From positions 17,112,001-17,176,000 of the forward strand of contig CP075493.1 in the NCBI GenBank assembly GCA_021613535.1: DNA of 64,000 bases, read 5' to 3'. Numbering within the stretch: position 1 is the first letter of the stretch; every line of letters starts with the position of its first letter. The stretch comes from Adineta vaga (taxonomy: Eukaryota > Rotifera). Positions 24,727 to 37,140 of this stretch are shown here, piece by piece. The notes beneath the pieces are model-generated. The model had not been told where the DNA came from and ran no database searches. It saw only the letters and a list, made by a program, of their open reading frames with translations. Made by a program: the position numbers and the translations under genes.

Positions 24727-27700
24727 ATGGCCACGTCAACAGATATAGAAAATATGATACTTTTATGGTATCATGATTCAGCTGATAACGTAACGTTATC
24801 GACACTAACCATCGATGAACATCGACAATGGTAAGATCATTTTTCTATTGAATTTTCAAAGAATTGAATATTAAAAAGACGTTCTTTGAACTCTTCAATA
24901 TATTTCTCATTAACCCTTTCGTTACAGAATTTTTTTTCTCTGCACTGAACCTTAATAGATCCTTAAGCTAGGTGTTTTTGGAGATAGGGACCAATAACAG
25001 ATTGAGAGGTGAATGATAGAGCGATCGACCTTGTCTTCTTAAAAATTGGAGTTTACGCCTGGTACGAGTATAGGTAAAAAGTAATTTATCTACTGTCTCA
25101 TGTGATTGATGAAATGTAAACGCTGCCGAAGATTTTTATACTTGAGCGGACATTTTATCTTTTGATATTTATTAGTTCTAAAGCTTATCGAATGTTTTCA
25201 TGAAATAATAAAAAACAATTTTTATGTTGTTTTACACATAAAGAAATACCACAAAAACTACATTTTATGTTACTAAAAACTGGGCGAATTTTCGTGCTAC
25301 AATATCCACATCTGCCTTTGGCTCCAGCAATAGGCATATGTGCTGATAAAGAGGTTGATAAACATTTGTTCTTTAGTATTGACTGGATTCGTCTTTGCTT
25401 TTGAGCAGAATAGTGTATAGGTCTACCTCTTCTTTTTCGTGAACTTGTATCACCAATCAATGACACGGAGACACTAGAGAGAAATTCAACATAAGTCATC
25501 TGTTGTTGATTTAGATCATTGTAGCAGATAAATGAGTTTGAAAGACTTGCTTGAAGAAAATAAAGAAATATGCGAAACCAATTTCGCGTACATTTTCTGT
25601 CAATTGAATAACATGAGATGCGTTGGTCAAATAAATCTGTTCCACCCATGAATCGGTTGTATTTAGATATGATTTGGGGACAAACAACAGGTTGTTTTGA
25701 ACCATCTTTTGCTCTTCTACTAATCATTTCCGTTTTTCTTGGATCAAAGCAATTGCTTGCAGCAAACACTGATTTCTTGTCCTGCCACTTCACAACCGAT
25801 AATTGTCCAAAACAACAATATTTATATTCACCTCTTTTCAATTTGTCGTTTTGTAAGAGTTCCGACGGAAATAACTTTCTCTTAGTTCTTATTGTTCCAG
25901 TTCCTCCAATATTTTTCTTCTTTAGTTCCAACAGCAGTCGAACAGATGTAAAAAAATTGTCAAAAAATAGATGATGATTTACTAAATTCAAATTACCAAT
26001 AAGTCGTAGAACAACAGCTTCGCCTAATGTTCCTTGTCTAACTTCCTGTTTACCAGTATAAATATTGAAATTATAAAGATATCCCGTCAAAGAATCTGCT
26101 AAACACCACACTTTGTATCCTCTTTTGATTGGTTTTAAAGGTAAATATTGTTTTAATGAACTTTTACCTTTAAATTTGATCATACTTTCGTCGATGCAAA
26201 TATTGGTTCCCAAAGTATAGTTCGATTGAAAGTTTCTTTTGAGTAAACTAATGAAATCATAAACTTTGAATAGCTTAAATTTTTCTGAACCTTTAGGAAA
26301 TTGATCTTGTTTTTTATTATCCACTAAATGTAATGCAGTAAATATTCGTTGAAATTCAGTTCTTGGCATAACATTAGCAATAACACCTGTGTAAACTATT
26401 TTATTTCTACTCCAGTAATCAGTAATTCGAGGTAATCGATGTATACCCATAATTATTAATATACCAAGAAAAGAGCGAATAATTCCTTCGTTAACTTCTC
26501 TCCAATTGCTTGCAGATTGTTGTTCTGAAAATCTTTGCTTCCCATAAATATTTGTTTGTTTTATTATCAAATCAAAAACATTTTGTGTAAAAAATTTGTT
26601 AAAAATATCAATCGGTCTAATTCCATGTATAAGAGTTATAGTAGTATGTCCTTTGACTTCTTCTGAAGTAAAACTTGTGTCTGGACTATAAATTTTGCCC
26701 CATTTCCACTCACATTCTTCGTTATCTTCAGGTTCAAAATCACCATTCTCTTCTTCTTCTTCTTCTTCTTCATCATCACCATTTTCATCTTTATCTTCAT
26801 CTATTTCAAGATCACTTGCATTTTCATCGAAAAAATTGTTTTCATCATCAAAAGTTGAGTCACTTGTACTACTCATTTGATCTATGTCCATTTCCATTTT
26901 GTTATGTATATGAATTATGTTTCAAAAAGAAATAAATATCAAGATTTGTGTTTGGTTTATGTTGAATAAGTGAATAGAAACGTAACTAGTCAACAATATG
27001 GAATAAAAAGAAAGATAAAGTAACAACTAGTTTCAGAGTAGCGAAACATTTATATATATAAGTGTATATATGCACGTGTGTTTACTAACTTTCAACCACT
27101 AACAAAAAGAGAGAAAAAAAATCATAACAAAGAAATCACTAACGCACAGTGTGAAAGAGATAAGAGATGGTTCGAGAACCAGATATCAGTGCATCACAAT
27201 CATGTTATCAAATTGATTTATATTTCGTTATCCATATATACTTTGTTATATGTACATATGTAGATTAACTATAAACATCACCTAAGATACTTTTTTTTGA
27301 GAAATATGATATTCTTAATAAGATAAGAGGAGAATAGGAGTTATGACGACAGTGCATGTGGAATATATACTACGAAATGTTTGTAGAACATGCTATTTAA
27401 ATTTCTTTCAAGGAATTGCACACCGATTTTTGTAAATTTCATCATAAAAAAAATTAAAAAAACAGGTGTAGCTTTTTTTATACTATTGTAACGAAAGGGT
27501 TAAAAGTAACTCGAAAACATCTTTGTTAGAATGATTACATATTAAAATCGAGTGTGTCATTATACTTAAATTTTCAGTATCTATTGAATCAATCTTAAAG
27601 TTTCATAGATAAAACATTGTCATATAATCGATTTAATCGACGAATACAAAATGTGTTTCTTTTTAGTTTAGTACATAAAAACATTCCTTATTTACAATTT

Positions 27701-29924
27701 AATGATTTACAATCTTGTATAAACTATATGGAATCGATTCCAAAGAAGAAAATCTTTTTAATATTATCGATTTTATCAACATCAAATGAAATATTGTCTC
27801 GTTTGCATAACTATCGACAAATTGATTCTATTCTTATGTTTTCAAAAGATTTATCATATGACAAAGTATTTATTGAAGATTTATTAGATAAATATGCTAA
27901 AATTATTGGAATTTATACCGATGAAATCGAATTATTCAAATTAATAAACGAAAATATTGATTTAACTTTAAAACAAGAATTATCACTTTCATTTTATAAT
28001 CAACATCAAAAATCGACACGTGAACTTTCAAAAGAATCATCATTATTTCTTTGGTTTCAATTATTCAAAGGTAATTCGACGATCTTTACGAACTGAATTT
28101 CTGTTTATCATAATATTTTTCAATTTTGAGATTATTCATTTCTTTAATATAGATGTTCTTCTCCACATGCCACAGAATGATAAAAATGCAAAACAACAAT
28201 TAGTTAATTATTTAAAACAATATTATCGTAATAATAATAAACAATTAAAATTAATTGATAAATTTGATTCTACTTATAAAGCTGAAGATGCAATTCAATG
28301 GTACACTGGTCAACCATTTCTCTATAAAAATTTAAATAAAGCATTACGTACAGAAGATATTGAACAATTGTATTTATTTCGATTCTTTATTATTGATTTG
28401 TGTACTGCATTACATAAAGAATATACATATTTAAAAGAATTTGAACCATGTATTACACTTTATCGTGGAGCATCGATGTTCAATGATGAATTTGAAAAAT
28501 TAAAAGAAAATATTGGACAATTAATATCAATAAATGGTTTTTTATCTACAAGTCAAAGAAAAGAAGTTGCTCTTGCTTTTGCTTCATCTAGTAAATCATC
28601 AATGAAACATCGAGTACTTTTCGAAATCAAATGTGATTTAGCATTGACACAAACAACAATTTTAGCACCTGTATCACAATTTAGTTTGATACCTGATGAA
28701 CAAGAAGTTTTATTTGACACTGGTGCAGTATTTGAAATTATTTCGATCACAACAGATTCTTCTCAGACTACTACCGATGAAAATGAGTAAATATTATTCT
28801 ATATGTTCAAGCTTTTCTAAAAGTTATTGATTATCTTTTTCTACAGAGATGTTACGTTAGACGAAGGATCGATCTTATCAATCATCTCAATGAACGCAAC
28901 AGATGAAGGAAATCAAATTGCCAAAGATTATATCAATACTAATCTTACGCTATTGGAGGGTAGAAATTCACAGGTTATGTTTGGCATTTTACTTACTGAT
29001 TTAGGTCTTTATGATCAAAGTATTAAATATTTTGAGCGTCTTATCGCTGATCGTGATTTATTAACTCATGTGCCGAATGATATGATAGCCCGAGCTTACA
29101 ATGAAATTGGTAATGCATTGGATATAAAAGGAGAATATCATAGAGCATTGGAGTTTTATTTACGAGCATATGATATAACATTAAATGAAGATAATCTAGA
29201 TGATGAAAATCTTCTCAATTCTGCAACTCCATTAGCAAATATAGCATATGTGTTTAAGAATTTAGGACATTTCCAAAAGTCACTTGAATTCTTCTTACAA
29301 GCATTGGAAATTATAAATACATATTGTGGTGAGACACATCAGCAGACAGCAGCAATTCTTGAGAATATAGGCAGTGTTCATCGTGATCTTGGAAATACAA
29401 ATGATTGTTTAGAATATTTTCGTAAAGCATGTGACATATATAAAAAAATCTTTCCAGAATATCATCTTGTCATTGCTCGGATATTGAATAATATTGGAGT
29501 TGCATATATGAATCTTGGTCAACTTGATCTTGCTATTGATTTTCTCCAGCAAGGCTTAAAAATGCGTCAAAAATTATTACCAACGGGACATCTTGATATA
29601 GCGATTAGTTTAATGAATATTGGAGGAATTTTACATAACAAATACTATATTACACAATCACTTGATTATTACAACCAAGCATATACAATATTTCAGAAAC
29701 TGTTTCCAGATGGACATCGATGTACTGCACATTGTTTGCAAGAAATGGCTTCAGTTTACCAAAGAATTGAATCTTATGACACTGCATTAGAATGCTTAGA
29801 GAAAGCGTTAAAAATTCGGCAAAATCTATTCCGAGATAATCATCCTGAAATATTAGAAACTCATATGATGATCGACAATGTTGTTTCTCTGATTTTATTT
29901 CCGCGTAACAAATGTTTTCTTTAA
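24727..29924 (+). CDS. Mono-ADP-ribosyltransferase with C-terminal TPR repeats, four exons
   Basis: Transfers ADP-ribose from NAD+ to protein arginine, by family; cytosolic, as there is no signal peptide or membrane segment. Exons: 24727-24830, about 27601-28070, 28153-28786 and 28847-29924. All junctions can be joined in frame; the exon 2 acceptor is the least certain because an earlier AG would introduce a stop. Exons 1-2 give an N-terminal region typical of bdelloid relatives (MILLWYHDSA...; KKIFLILSIL). Exon 3 holds the ART domain with the R-S-ExE set: LYRGASM, FLSTSQRKE and PDEQEVLF. Exon 4 holds about six to seven TPR units of kinesin-light-chain style (AYNEIGNALDIKGEYHRALE and similar), likely binding partners. 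Intron 1 is enlarged from under 200 bases to about 2.8 kb by an antisense piggyBac insertion. I see no disabling change in the coding exons. Confidence 0.85.
24914..27499 (-). mobile_element. piggyBac element B, intact, in intron 1 of the ART-TPR gene
   Basis: Flanked by TTAA (24910-24913 and 27500-27503) with inverted ends CCCTTTCGTTACA. One transposase is encoded, opposite to the host gene. Its terminal repeats differ from those of piggyBac A, so it belongs to a different family. Both host splice sites lie outside the insertion. Confidence 0.95.
25185..26897 (-). CDS. piggyBac transposase B
   Basis: An intact 570-residue transposase. The N-terminus is very acidic (runs of D and E to about residue 65). 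Catalytic-region aspartates lie in NICIDESMIKFKG, LFFDNFFTSV and GGTDLFDQRI. The C-terminal cysteine-rich domain CGYCSTKI...CSFCGISLCV is followed by a short tail and TAA. The start ATG gives MEMDIDQMSS, and there is no better upstream start. Sequence differs strongly from transposase A, as expected for separate lineages. Confidence 0.95.
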   Translation of the reverse strand: MEMDIDQMSSTSDSTFDDENNFFDENASDLEIDEDKDENGDDEEEEEEEENGDFEPEDNEECEWKWGKIYSPDTSFTSEEVKGHTTITLIHGIRPIDIFNKFFTQNVFDLIIKQTNIYGKQRFSEQQSASNWREVNEGIIRSFLGILIIMGIHRLPRITDYWSRNKIVYTGVIANVMPRTEFQRIFTALHLVDNKKQDQFPKGSEKFKLFKVYDFISLLKRNFQSNYTLGTNICIDESMIKFKGKSSLKQYLPLKPIKRGYKVWCLADSLTGYLYNFNIYTGKQEVRQGTLGEAVVLRLIGNLNLVNHHLFFDNFFTSVRLLLELKKKNIGGTGTIRTKRKLFPSELLQNDKLKRGEYKYCCFGQLSVVKWQDKKSVFAASNCFDPRKTEMISRRAKDGSKQPVVCPQIISKYNRFMGGTDLFDQRISCYSIDRKCTRNWFRIFLYFLQASLSNSFICYNDLNQQQMTYVEFLSSVSVSLIGDTSSRKRRGRPIHYSAQKQRRIQSILKNKCLSTSLSAHMPIAGAKGRCGYCSTKIRPVFSNIKCSFCGISLCVKQHKNCFLLFHENIR

Positions 29925-31451
29925 AATAATTCAAACTATTTGTTCTTTAGTTTTATCTTCTTTTGAATTAAATATTTATCATAGTTTGTATAGAATGATT
30001 TATGTAATTATCATCAAAGGAAAACAAATTGTTTCTTCTGACATAATTATTTAAAAAAAACGTCTTTTTATTTGATTTTTCCATTGACGTTAAATGGAGA
30101 TTTTATGAATGAATAACGATGATATTTTGTTGTATTGTATAGAAGCGAACATTGACATAGAATAGAATGTCTATGGTTTATTCAAAAAATATCAAGATAA
30201 ATAAATGAAGTTCGTAAATAATTTAAAATCCTTTTAAAGCTATGTTGTTTGTCGATGCCTGCGGAATATATGTTTACATTAAGAGGAACCTTTGAGAAAC
30301 AGAAAGGTACTATCCCAGGTGTCACAGTCGGAATGACACCGAATAAGAATAATAAGATGGGTGATAGGTGAGATAAATCCATGAATATATATGTATAAAC
30401 ATTACCAAAATCCTGTTTTCGCCAATAGATACATGAAAAAAGAAAGTATATTGAAGATTCTAGAGCAGAAATGAACAACTCCAGTTTTAGAGTTAATACT
30501 TTTCTACAACGTCGATTGAATTTCGAACAAAACGTGTACGGATATCATCCAGGAACTGAATGAAGAAATCATATTGTGTTTGAAAGATCGACATTAGAGA
30601 AGTGATCTTATTCTCATCAAAACCAATCATTTTCCACATTTGTATCAACTAGCTTTATCAGTACAGAATTGAAAAAAGATGTTTTGATAGGGGGTACTGC
30701 CCAGGGCTGCCATATTCTCAAATATACATAATAATAAATTTTATACCACATGAAAGCGCTGAAACTGTGGAAAATTGGAAAATTCTGCATTATACAATCG
30801 TTATAATTCAACTTTGCAGGCTATAAGACAAAGAAAAAAATAGATATTTTCTAGAATATTCAACGAAGCGCTATTCTAGTGATCATAAGACCTTACCATG
30901 ACTCAGAAGGTACAGTTTTCCTTTTGCGTTCCGTTGTCTATTACTTTTGATGACGGTGAAGAGAAAAAACAAATAAACATACATAAATACTTCTGTTTCT
31001 TAATTATAATTTACAATTATTTTTTGTTTAAATAGACTAAAAAGAATACTGACAATTGATTTCTATTGTATATGAAGATTTGAAAAATAAGTAACTTTTA
31101 TCAGAATTTTCATCTTTTTTTCGCTGTTTGATTATGATCTGTATCTTTTAAGATGAGATTCAATGCCAGAGCACCTTTCATTTTGATCGCGAAGAAGTTC
31201 AGTAAAATTGGTTGGTAAAAATTTTAGTGACATTCTTTTGTTCTGTCTCACATATTATATACTTAGTTGGTTTTTTTTGCATTTGCATTAGCGACGAGAA
31301 AAAACTATGGGTATTTAGTTTTTTTCTCCCATGGAATCATATTTGTGCGTCATCTATTGTTCTTTTTTATGACATATTCTTTTGAACACCGAAAAGATGC
31401 ATTTTATTCAACATAAAGAGAAAAGAAACACAATTAGTCTCTTGTTTTTGT
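29925..31451. other. Intergenic, one weak coding-like fragment
   Basis: Mostly AT-rich. On the minus strand 30624-30493 is open for about 43 codons (GFDENKITSL...VVEKY, then TAA), with coding-like composition but no recognised family. Nothing else is supported. Confidence 0.35.
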
Positions 31452-32951
31452 TTATAAAGTTTTTACCGATTGATCGATTTGCCAATTAATATGATTATAC
31501 TTTTGCTTCTCAGTTCGAAAAGCTTGTCCAACGACATTATGTGCAATGAGAGCATTCACTGAATCCAGTGCGTTATCTGGCAATGGTAAATGACCAAAGG
31601 GAGCCTCGGCAACGGTTATTGGCTTATCAGGTCTCGGTTGACTGGCACGAACAAAACCTGGATAAAACGTAAGCTTTACCGATCCAGTAACATTAGCACA
31701 TAACTCTCGAATAACATTGATATAAGCTACTGTAGTTGTATTATGTAAGTCACCACGCAAAATATCTTCAGCTAATTGAGCATTGAAACGAAACAATTCT
31801 TGTTGCATTCGTGGCGGCACAGATGCAGCTCGCAATCGACATGTTGCTTCACGAAGTGCATCAACACCTGGCGTTAGATTCCATTCTATTTCACCTTTTC
31901 CAGTTGGGCGTGATTCAACAGATGCTTTCCAAAGTAAACCATATTTAAAGCCAATTGTATTCAACTCGCCAACAAGTTCAACGAAAGTTAGTCGTTGTCC
32001 ATCGATAGCAACCGGTCGACCTTGTTCAAAATTCAAACATAGTGTTCGAGGCAAGAGATTTGTAGGAAGTTGTACAGGAAACTCATAGTCCAGTTGACTT
32101 CGGTTGCCATCTTCTTCTTTTTTCAAAAATGTTTCGTCTCCACTTGCACATGGATCATCTTTAGCAGATCGAGTTGATAAATCTTGACTAGTACACAATC
32201 GAATCATATCGAGACAATCTTTTCGTGTGAATATTTCTTCCCAAAAGAAAATCGGCGTCCAAAGTGGTTTATTAGCAAGATATTCATAAGCAGCTGTCAT
32301 GAATCGAAGATTATTATTTTGATTTTTTGCCGATCCTGTAAGATACAATTCTACTTCAGGAAATTGCTCTGCTAAAGCTTCAACCATGAGAATACGACTC
32401 AGTGACGAATTTGGGAAAATACCTGGTGAACCTGGTACGATGACGTCACCCATAAGTAATGGAATAAAATATTCACCAAGTTCTTCACGCATATCTTTGA
32501 ATTTTGCATCGAACACGCCAAGCATGGATAAATTCTGTCGAATATTGTGCGCATCATCAGCAATGCCACTACCACCAATACCTCCGAAGTTCAATGTAAG
32601 ACTTCGTACTTCAATATTAAAGAAACGAGACAAGATCAATGGGATAAATGATGTATCGACGCCACCACTAAGTAAACCACCTACTATTTTTGCACCATAC
32701 GGATTGACAAGATCACGTTCATACAATGTCATTACTTTGTTTTGTAGATCTGGTCGTGAGTTCAATTTCAGCATCATATCAGGATTTGGAGGTGTTGTCT
32801 TCTTATTTCTCGATAACAAAACATATGCTGACATGATACTCTTTTGTAGATCAAGCTGTTGCTGGTCGATCATTTTCTCCTCTTCCATCTGATCATTTTT
32901 GTGACAACTATTACAGCTAATAGCTGATAAATTTGCACATGCGTTCACCAT
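31452..32951 (-). CDS. Argininosuccinate-synthase-like protein, intronless, probable bacterial origin
   Basis: By family, an ATP-pyrophosphatase-fold ligase; in true argininosuccinate synthase it joins citrulline and aspartate. The protein has 499 residues from the ATG at 32951 (MVNACANLSA); the frame is open further upstream but lacks a better start. The PP-loop is visible as GGLLSGGVDTSF (about residue 95), and later segments resemble the family (TGSAKNQNNNLRFMTAAYEY; GRPVAIDGQRLTF). The N-terminal 80 residues are unlike classical enzymes, and the PP-loop is not near the N-terminus as usual, so it is a diverged member and its substrate is uncertain. No introns, and a GC-richer, more even codon choice than neighbours, suggest horizontal acquisition (inference). 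An (AT)n tract lies just upstream of the start. Confidence 0.75.
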   Translation of the reverse strand: MVNACANLSAISCNSCHKNDQMEEEKMIDQQQLDLQKSIMSAYVLLSRNKKTTPPNPDMMLKLNSRPDLQNKVMTLYERDLVNPYGAKIVGGLLSGGVDTSFIPLILSRFFNIEVRSLTLNFGGIGGSGIADDAHNIRQNLSMLGVFDAKFKDMREELGEYFIPLLMGDVIVPGSPGIFPNSSLSRILMVEALAEQFPEVELYLTGSAKNQNNNLRFMTAAYEYLANKPLWTPIFFWEEIFTRKDCLDMIRLCTSQDLSTRSAKDDPCASGDETFLKKEEDGNRSQLDYEFPVQLPTNLLPRTLCLNFEQGRPVAIDGQRLTFVELVGELNTIGFKYGLLWKASVESRPTGKGEIEWNLTPGVDALREATCRLRAASVPPRMQQELFRFNAQLAEDILRGDLHNTTTVAYINVIRELCANVTGSVKLTFYPGFVRASQPRPDKPITVAEAPFGHLPLPDNALDSVNALIAHNVVGQAFRTEKQKYNHINWQIDQSVKTL

Positions 32952-32970
32952 AATGAATTGTAAATATTCA

Positions 32971-32992
32971 ATATATATATATATATATATAT
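32971..32992. repeat. (AT)n microsatellite
   Basis: A run of alternating TA dinucleotides about 20 bases upstream of the argininosuccinate-synthase-like start. Confidence 0.9.
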
Positions 32993-33283
32993 TTGTTAAT
33001 GAAAAAATACTTCGAGTTACTTTCTTTTTATATGTATACGAAGATTTTCTATGATTCAGGTGGAAAAAAAAAGTATCCCAGGGAATAAAAGATCGTTTCA
33101 AAGCATTCTGTGGGATGGGAGAGCAGCTGTTTTCTTTATGACACATTATGGGATAGAAGCAAAAATTTTATCTCCCGTCATATAACTATTCATACTATAG
33201 CTAAATATTTATTTACGATAGAATTCGCTACATAATTATCAATGTCAATAATATACACGAACATCTATGTTCAAATAATTCTT

Positions 33284-36200
33284 AAAAGGACGGGGGCGTA
33301 TAAGACCATGATTTCGCCCCTTTTGATTTTCTACTAAAAATTTCATCATTTCGTTCAGCAAATGACAGATATCAATGAATTAAATGTTTTTATGCTTAAA
33401 GAAGTTGATTTTTACATATAATCTATATATAAACTAAGAATATCAGGTTCATAGTATTTTTCACGTTTTTCCATCAAAAATTCAAATTTCAGTATATGGT
33501 CATTCAAACTTTGTTAGAGAAAAATATCAAAAATTTAAAATTATTCGAGACTACCCACGGAAAATTTTTTAAACGAATACCGTTCGTAGACGCGGTTTTT
33601 TCATGAGGACTGCGGTGATATCATTGAACACCGCGGGGTCTAAAATAAACCGTAAATAACCGCGGTACGTTCCACCGCAATATAGATTGACCGCGGTGTG
33701 CTCGTAAGAAACCGCAATCTGATCACCGTTGAAAATCGCGGTTTCAAGAAAGCTCGGTAACATGTTAATTAGTTGCAGTATTAAGGGAAGCGCCATCTTT
33801 CACTGCTTTATATTCTGCAAGCTTCTAATCATAAATCGCGATCTCCACATTTTTTCAAAAGATATTATTATTCTCAACAATATATTCTTACTATAAAACT
33901 AGATTTGTTGTTTTTTTGTGATGAGGATATATCATAACTATTTCAATGCACAAAAATATAGTTTGATGGAAAAAATTCTAATTCCAATTCTGATTAATTT
34001 GGTTTTCTTCGTATTGGAAAATGAAACAAATTATAAGCAAATCATTTCAAAAATAAAAATATAATCTTTTTTTCTATAAAACCATAATAAATTCTGTCCA
34101 AATTATTATTGATTCGTTTACGTGAAATAATTTCAAAACAAAAAATATTTGTTTTGTAGATTGGACTTATGAGAAAAGATTTTAGATTTGTAAAATATTC
34201 AACTAAACGTCAGTTTAATCTAATATTAGATGTAATAAAAAAAGAGAATCATAAATATACGTTATGCAATTAGTCAGATTTCGGTAAAGTAAGTATTAAT
34301 AATAATGTTTATAAGATAGTAGAGATTCAGTTAAAATATTTTTATAAATCTGTCTGTTCAACTGATACAATTCAGATCTATCTATCACATACTAATTATG
34401 TGTTGCAAATATAGATTTACATATATAGTAGGTTATAATAGTATTTCAAATATAGTTAGAGTTAGACTTTTTAGTACCGTTTGATATCGCGGTTTATCAA
34501 CTGAAAAGCCTGATGTATCTATATTTTCTTCCAGATACTACTTATTGAAATAGATTGTGTAGTTACTCCTTAATAGCAATTCTTAAAAATGATAAATAAA
34601 AGCTTTGAAATGATGTATATAGTTCATCAACAAGGAACATCTCAGAAAGCTTGATTAAATTATAGAACTAGTAATAATTATTAGGAATTCCAAGATTTAT
34701 ATAAATTCATTATTAAATAGAATATATTATCGTATATGAAAAGATTTTTCATCACTGATAAGAAAGACTATCATATTTGATATTAGTATGTATATCACCG
34801 AATGGTTCAATGGAATTAGTGGACTGCAATCACAAGGTAAGGATATCGAATCTAATCAGAAGCAAGTCAATAAAAAATAGATAGTGGTGTTTAATGAGTT
34901 GACCGAGGTGTTAGATAACCGTGTTAAGGTGATAGATAGGTTGCGAACATAGAAAGTCAAGGATAACCATCAAGATGATGAATTGATTTTTTTCAATAAA
35001 CCGTCAATAACCGCGGTTTTCAATACCGCGGTTTCGGACGGTGTGAAAAAAACCGAATAAAAGGTCTGACTTTTGCGGTTCGAAATTACCGGTCAGAACC
35101 GCAATTGATATACCGTTAATTACCGCGGTATTTCTTCAAAAATTTTCCCGTGGGTATTTCGATGCAGAATTGTGCGGGCTATCGTTCTGTGAAAGATTTA
35201 TTTGTTTAAAAGTTCAATTGTATTATATTTTATCAAATATTCGTCGTGTATTATATCAAGAAAGATTTCAAAGAGCTATTGCAGCTAGAATATTATACAT
35301 AAAAACTTTTTAACAAAACTAGCACCCACTTTTTCATATAAGCCATCTTGTAGAGCGTCGAAAGCTCTACAAAATCCACTACGTTTAAAGGTTTTAAAAA
35401 GTGGGCCCGTGTGTCAAATTCTAGCCACACTGTATTTCAGGCCCTATTTTTGATGTTTTTCATCAGTCTTTGCTGAATTTCGTCGATAAAAGTTTTTACT
35501 TCGATACAAAAAGATTTCATATTCGAAATCAGCGTAAAAAACTGAGTCGACCTGTGTATATTTCAAACTGTTGTTCGAACTTTCATTTTTGGTCTATATT
35601 GAACCCTGGGGTCCCCCTCAGGCACACATGAAAAACCGAATATCGTCAGAATCCGTTAAGGACAGTATAAAACACATCGTACGGTTATCAGATAACGTTA
35701 TCACATAAAAGTATATAGATTGACATAGTAAAGTAGGCGCTTCTAAGTACTATACTATTTTGTATATCCCTGAGGGGGACCCCAGGGTTCAATATAGACC
35801 AAAAATGAAAGTTCGAACAACAGTTTGAAATATACACAGGTCGACTCAGTTTTTTACGCTGATTTCGAATATGAAATCTTTTTGTATCGAAGTAAAAACT
35901 TTTATCGACGAAATTCAGCAAAAACTGATGAAAAACATCAAAAATAGGGCCTGAAATACAGTGTGGCTAGAATTTGACACACGGGCCCACTTTTTAAAAC
36001 CTTTAAACGTAGTGGATTTTGTAGAGCTTTCGACGCTCTACAAGATGGCTTATATGAAAAAGTGGGTGCTAGTTTTGTTAAAAAGTTTTTATGTATAATA
36101 TTCTAGCTGCAATAGCTCTTTGAAATCTTTCTTGATATAATACACGACGAATATTTGATAAAATATAATACAATTGAACTTTTAAACAAATAAATCTTTC

Positions 36201-36505
36201 ACAGAACGATAGCCCGCACAATTCTGCATCGAAATACCCACGGGAAAATTTTAAATTTTTGATATTTTTCTCTAACAAAGTTTGAATGACCATATACTGA
36301 AATTTGGATTTCTAATGAAAAAACGTGAAAAATGCTATGAACCTGATATTCTTAGTTTATATATAAATTATATATGAAAATCAACTTATTTAAGCATAAA
36401 AACATTTAATTCATTGATATCTGTCATTTGCTGAACGAAATGATGAAATTTTTAATAGAAAATCAAAAGGGGCGAAATCATGGTCTTATACGCCCCCGTC
36501 CTTTT
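33284..36505. mobile_element. Large palindromic element I with nested insertion
   Basis: Outer inverted ends start AAAAGGACGGGGGCGTATAA. The left arm (33284-33550, then 35157 to about 35622) is repeated in inverse at about 35766-36505, leaving a spacer of roughly 140 bases around 35630-35765. The arms differ by only scattered bases by eye. The left arm is interrupted by a second element (33553-35156). Open frames within are mirror images of each other and match nothing known. No clear target duplication. A transcript would fold into a long double strand. Confidence 0.8.
33553..35156. mobile_element. Nested non-autonomous element with ACCGCGG arrays
   Basis: Inverted ends TACCCACGG(G)AAAATTTT. 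The first roughly 200 and last roughly 200 bases carry many copies of ACCGCGGT/AACCGC-type motifs, absent from the middle. The flanking 8-mers are only partly alike. The opposite arm of the host palindrome retains the right terminus of this element, so an internal deletion or recombination happened after duplication. There is no transposase; the hAT-like style is inferred from the subterminal arrays. Confidence 0.65.
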
Positions 36506-36664
36506 GACATAGATAATGATATTGAAAGATTAAATCATTTTGACTGAAGTTTCCTGTTAATAATGAAGATGAATATGGACAAAGAGTTTTGGTTGAGAAT
36601 TCAAGGTTTTTCAAAACGCGGTTTTTTGCCGTTTTTTTTCTTGTGAGAAAGACAGTGAGATGAT

Positions 36665-37140
36665 ATGAAAAACAATAGAAAAGAATTAACAGTGAAACAG
36701 AGAAGCATCATGAGAACGAATATGATGATCAATAGAAACGAAATATATCGACAGAAAACATATATGGGTATTTCCATGGGATCTCAACCACTTTATACAC
36801 AAGGTCGTCCAAATAATTATAAATGTGATGAAACTCAATTATCATGTCAATTAAATGATTTATTGATCTTAAGAAGTTTACGAGAAATTGATATTGATTA
36901 TCACCAATGTGGTTTTACTGATTTTGGTTGTTCAGCTGATCAAACATGTTGTCAAACATATGGTTCGTCAGATGGAGAATATGCTTGTTGTACTTTAGCT
37001 GATGTAAGATTGTCTTTTAGTTTTTCTTTGAAAAAACTTTTTTTTTCTCTTAGGCTCAATGCTCTGACGATGGACGTCATTGCTGTCCAAAAAGTACACG
37101 ATGTGATACACAAAATGGTGGCTGTGTTCAAGATTTTTAA
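36665..37140 (+). CDS. Granulin-domain protein, two exons
   Basis: Exon 1 (36665-37003) and exon 2 (37054-37140) join in frame across a 50-base intron. The C-terminal 60 residues form one granulin-type cysteine module with the paired cysteines typical of the fold: QTCCQTYG, YACCTLADAQ, then DDGRHCCPKS and CDTQNGGCVQDF before TAA. Granulins are secreted signalling or lysosomal proteins. I see no clear signal peptide in the first 55 residues, which are basic and contain MGISMGSQPLYTQ. That segment is near-identical in DNA to the terminal repeat of the element at 40.8-42.6 kb, so the annotated N-terminus may derive from a transposon end. The true start could be the ATG of MGISMG or an unseen upstream exon. 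Confidence 0.65.

Noticed and set aside
30493-30624. 43-codon coding-like minus-strand fragment
   Set aside because: Composition suggests an exon, but no family, start or splice partner could be found.
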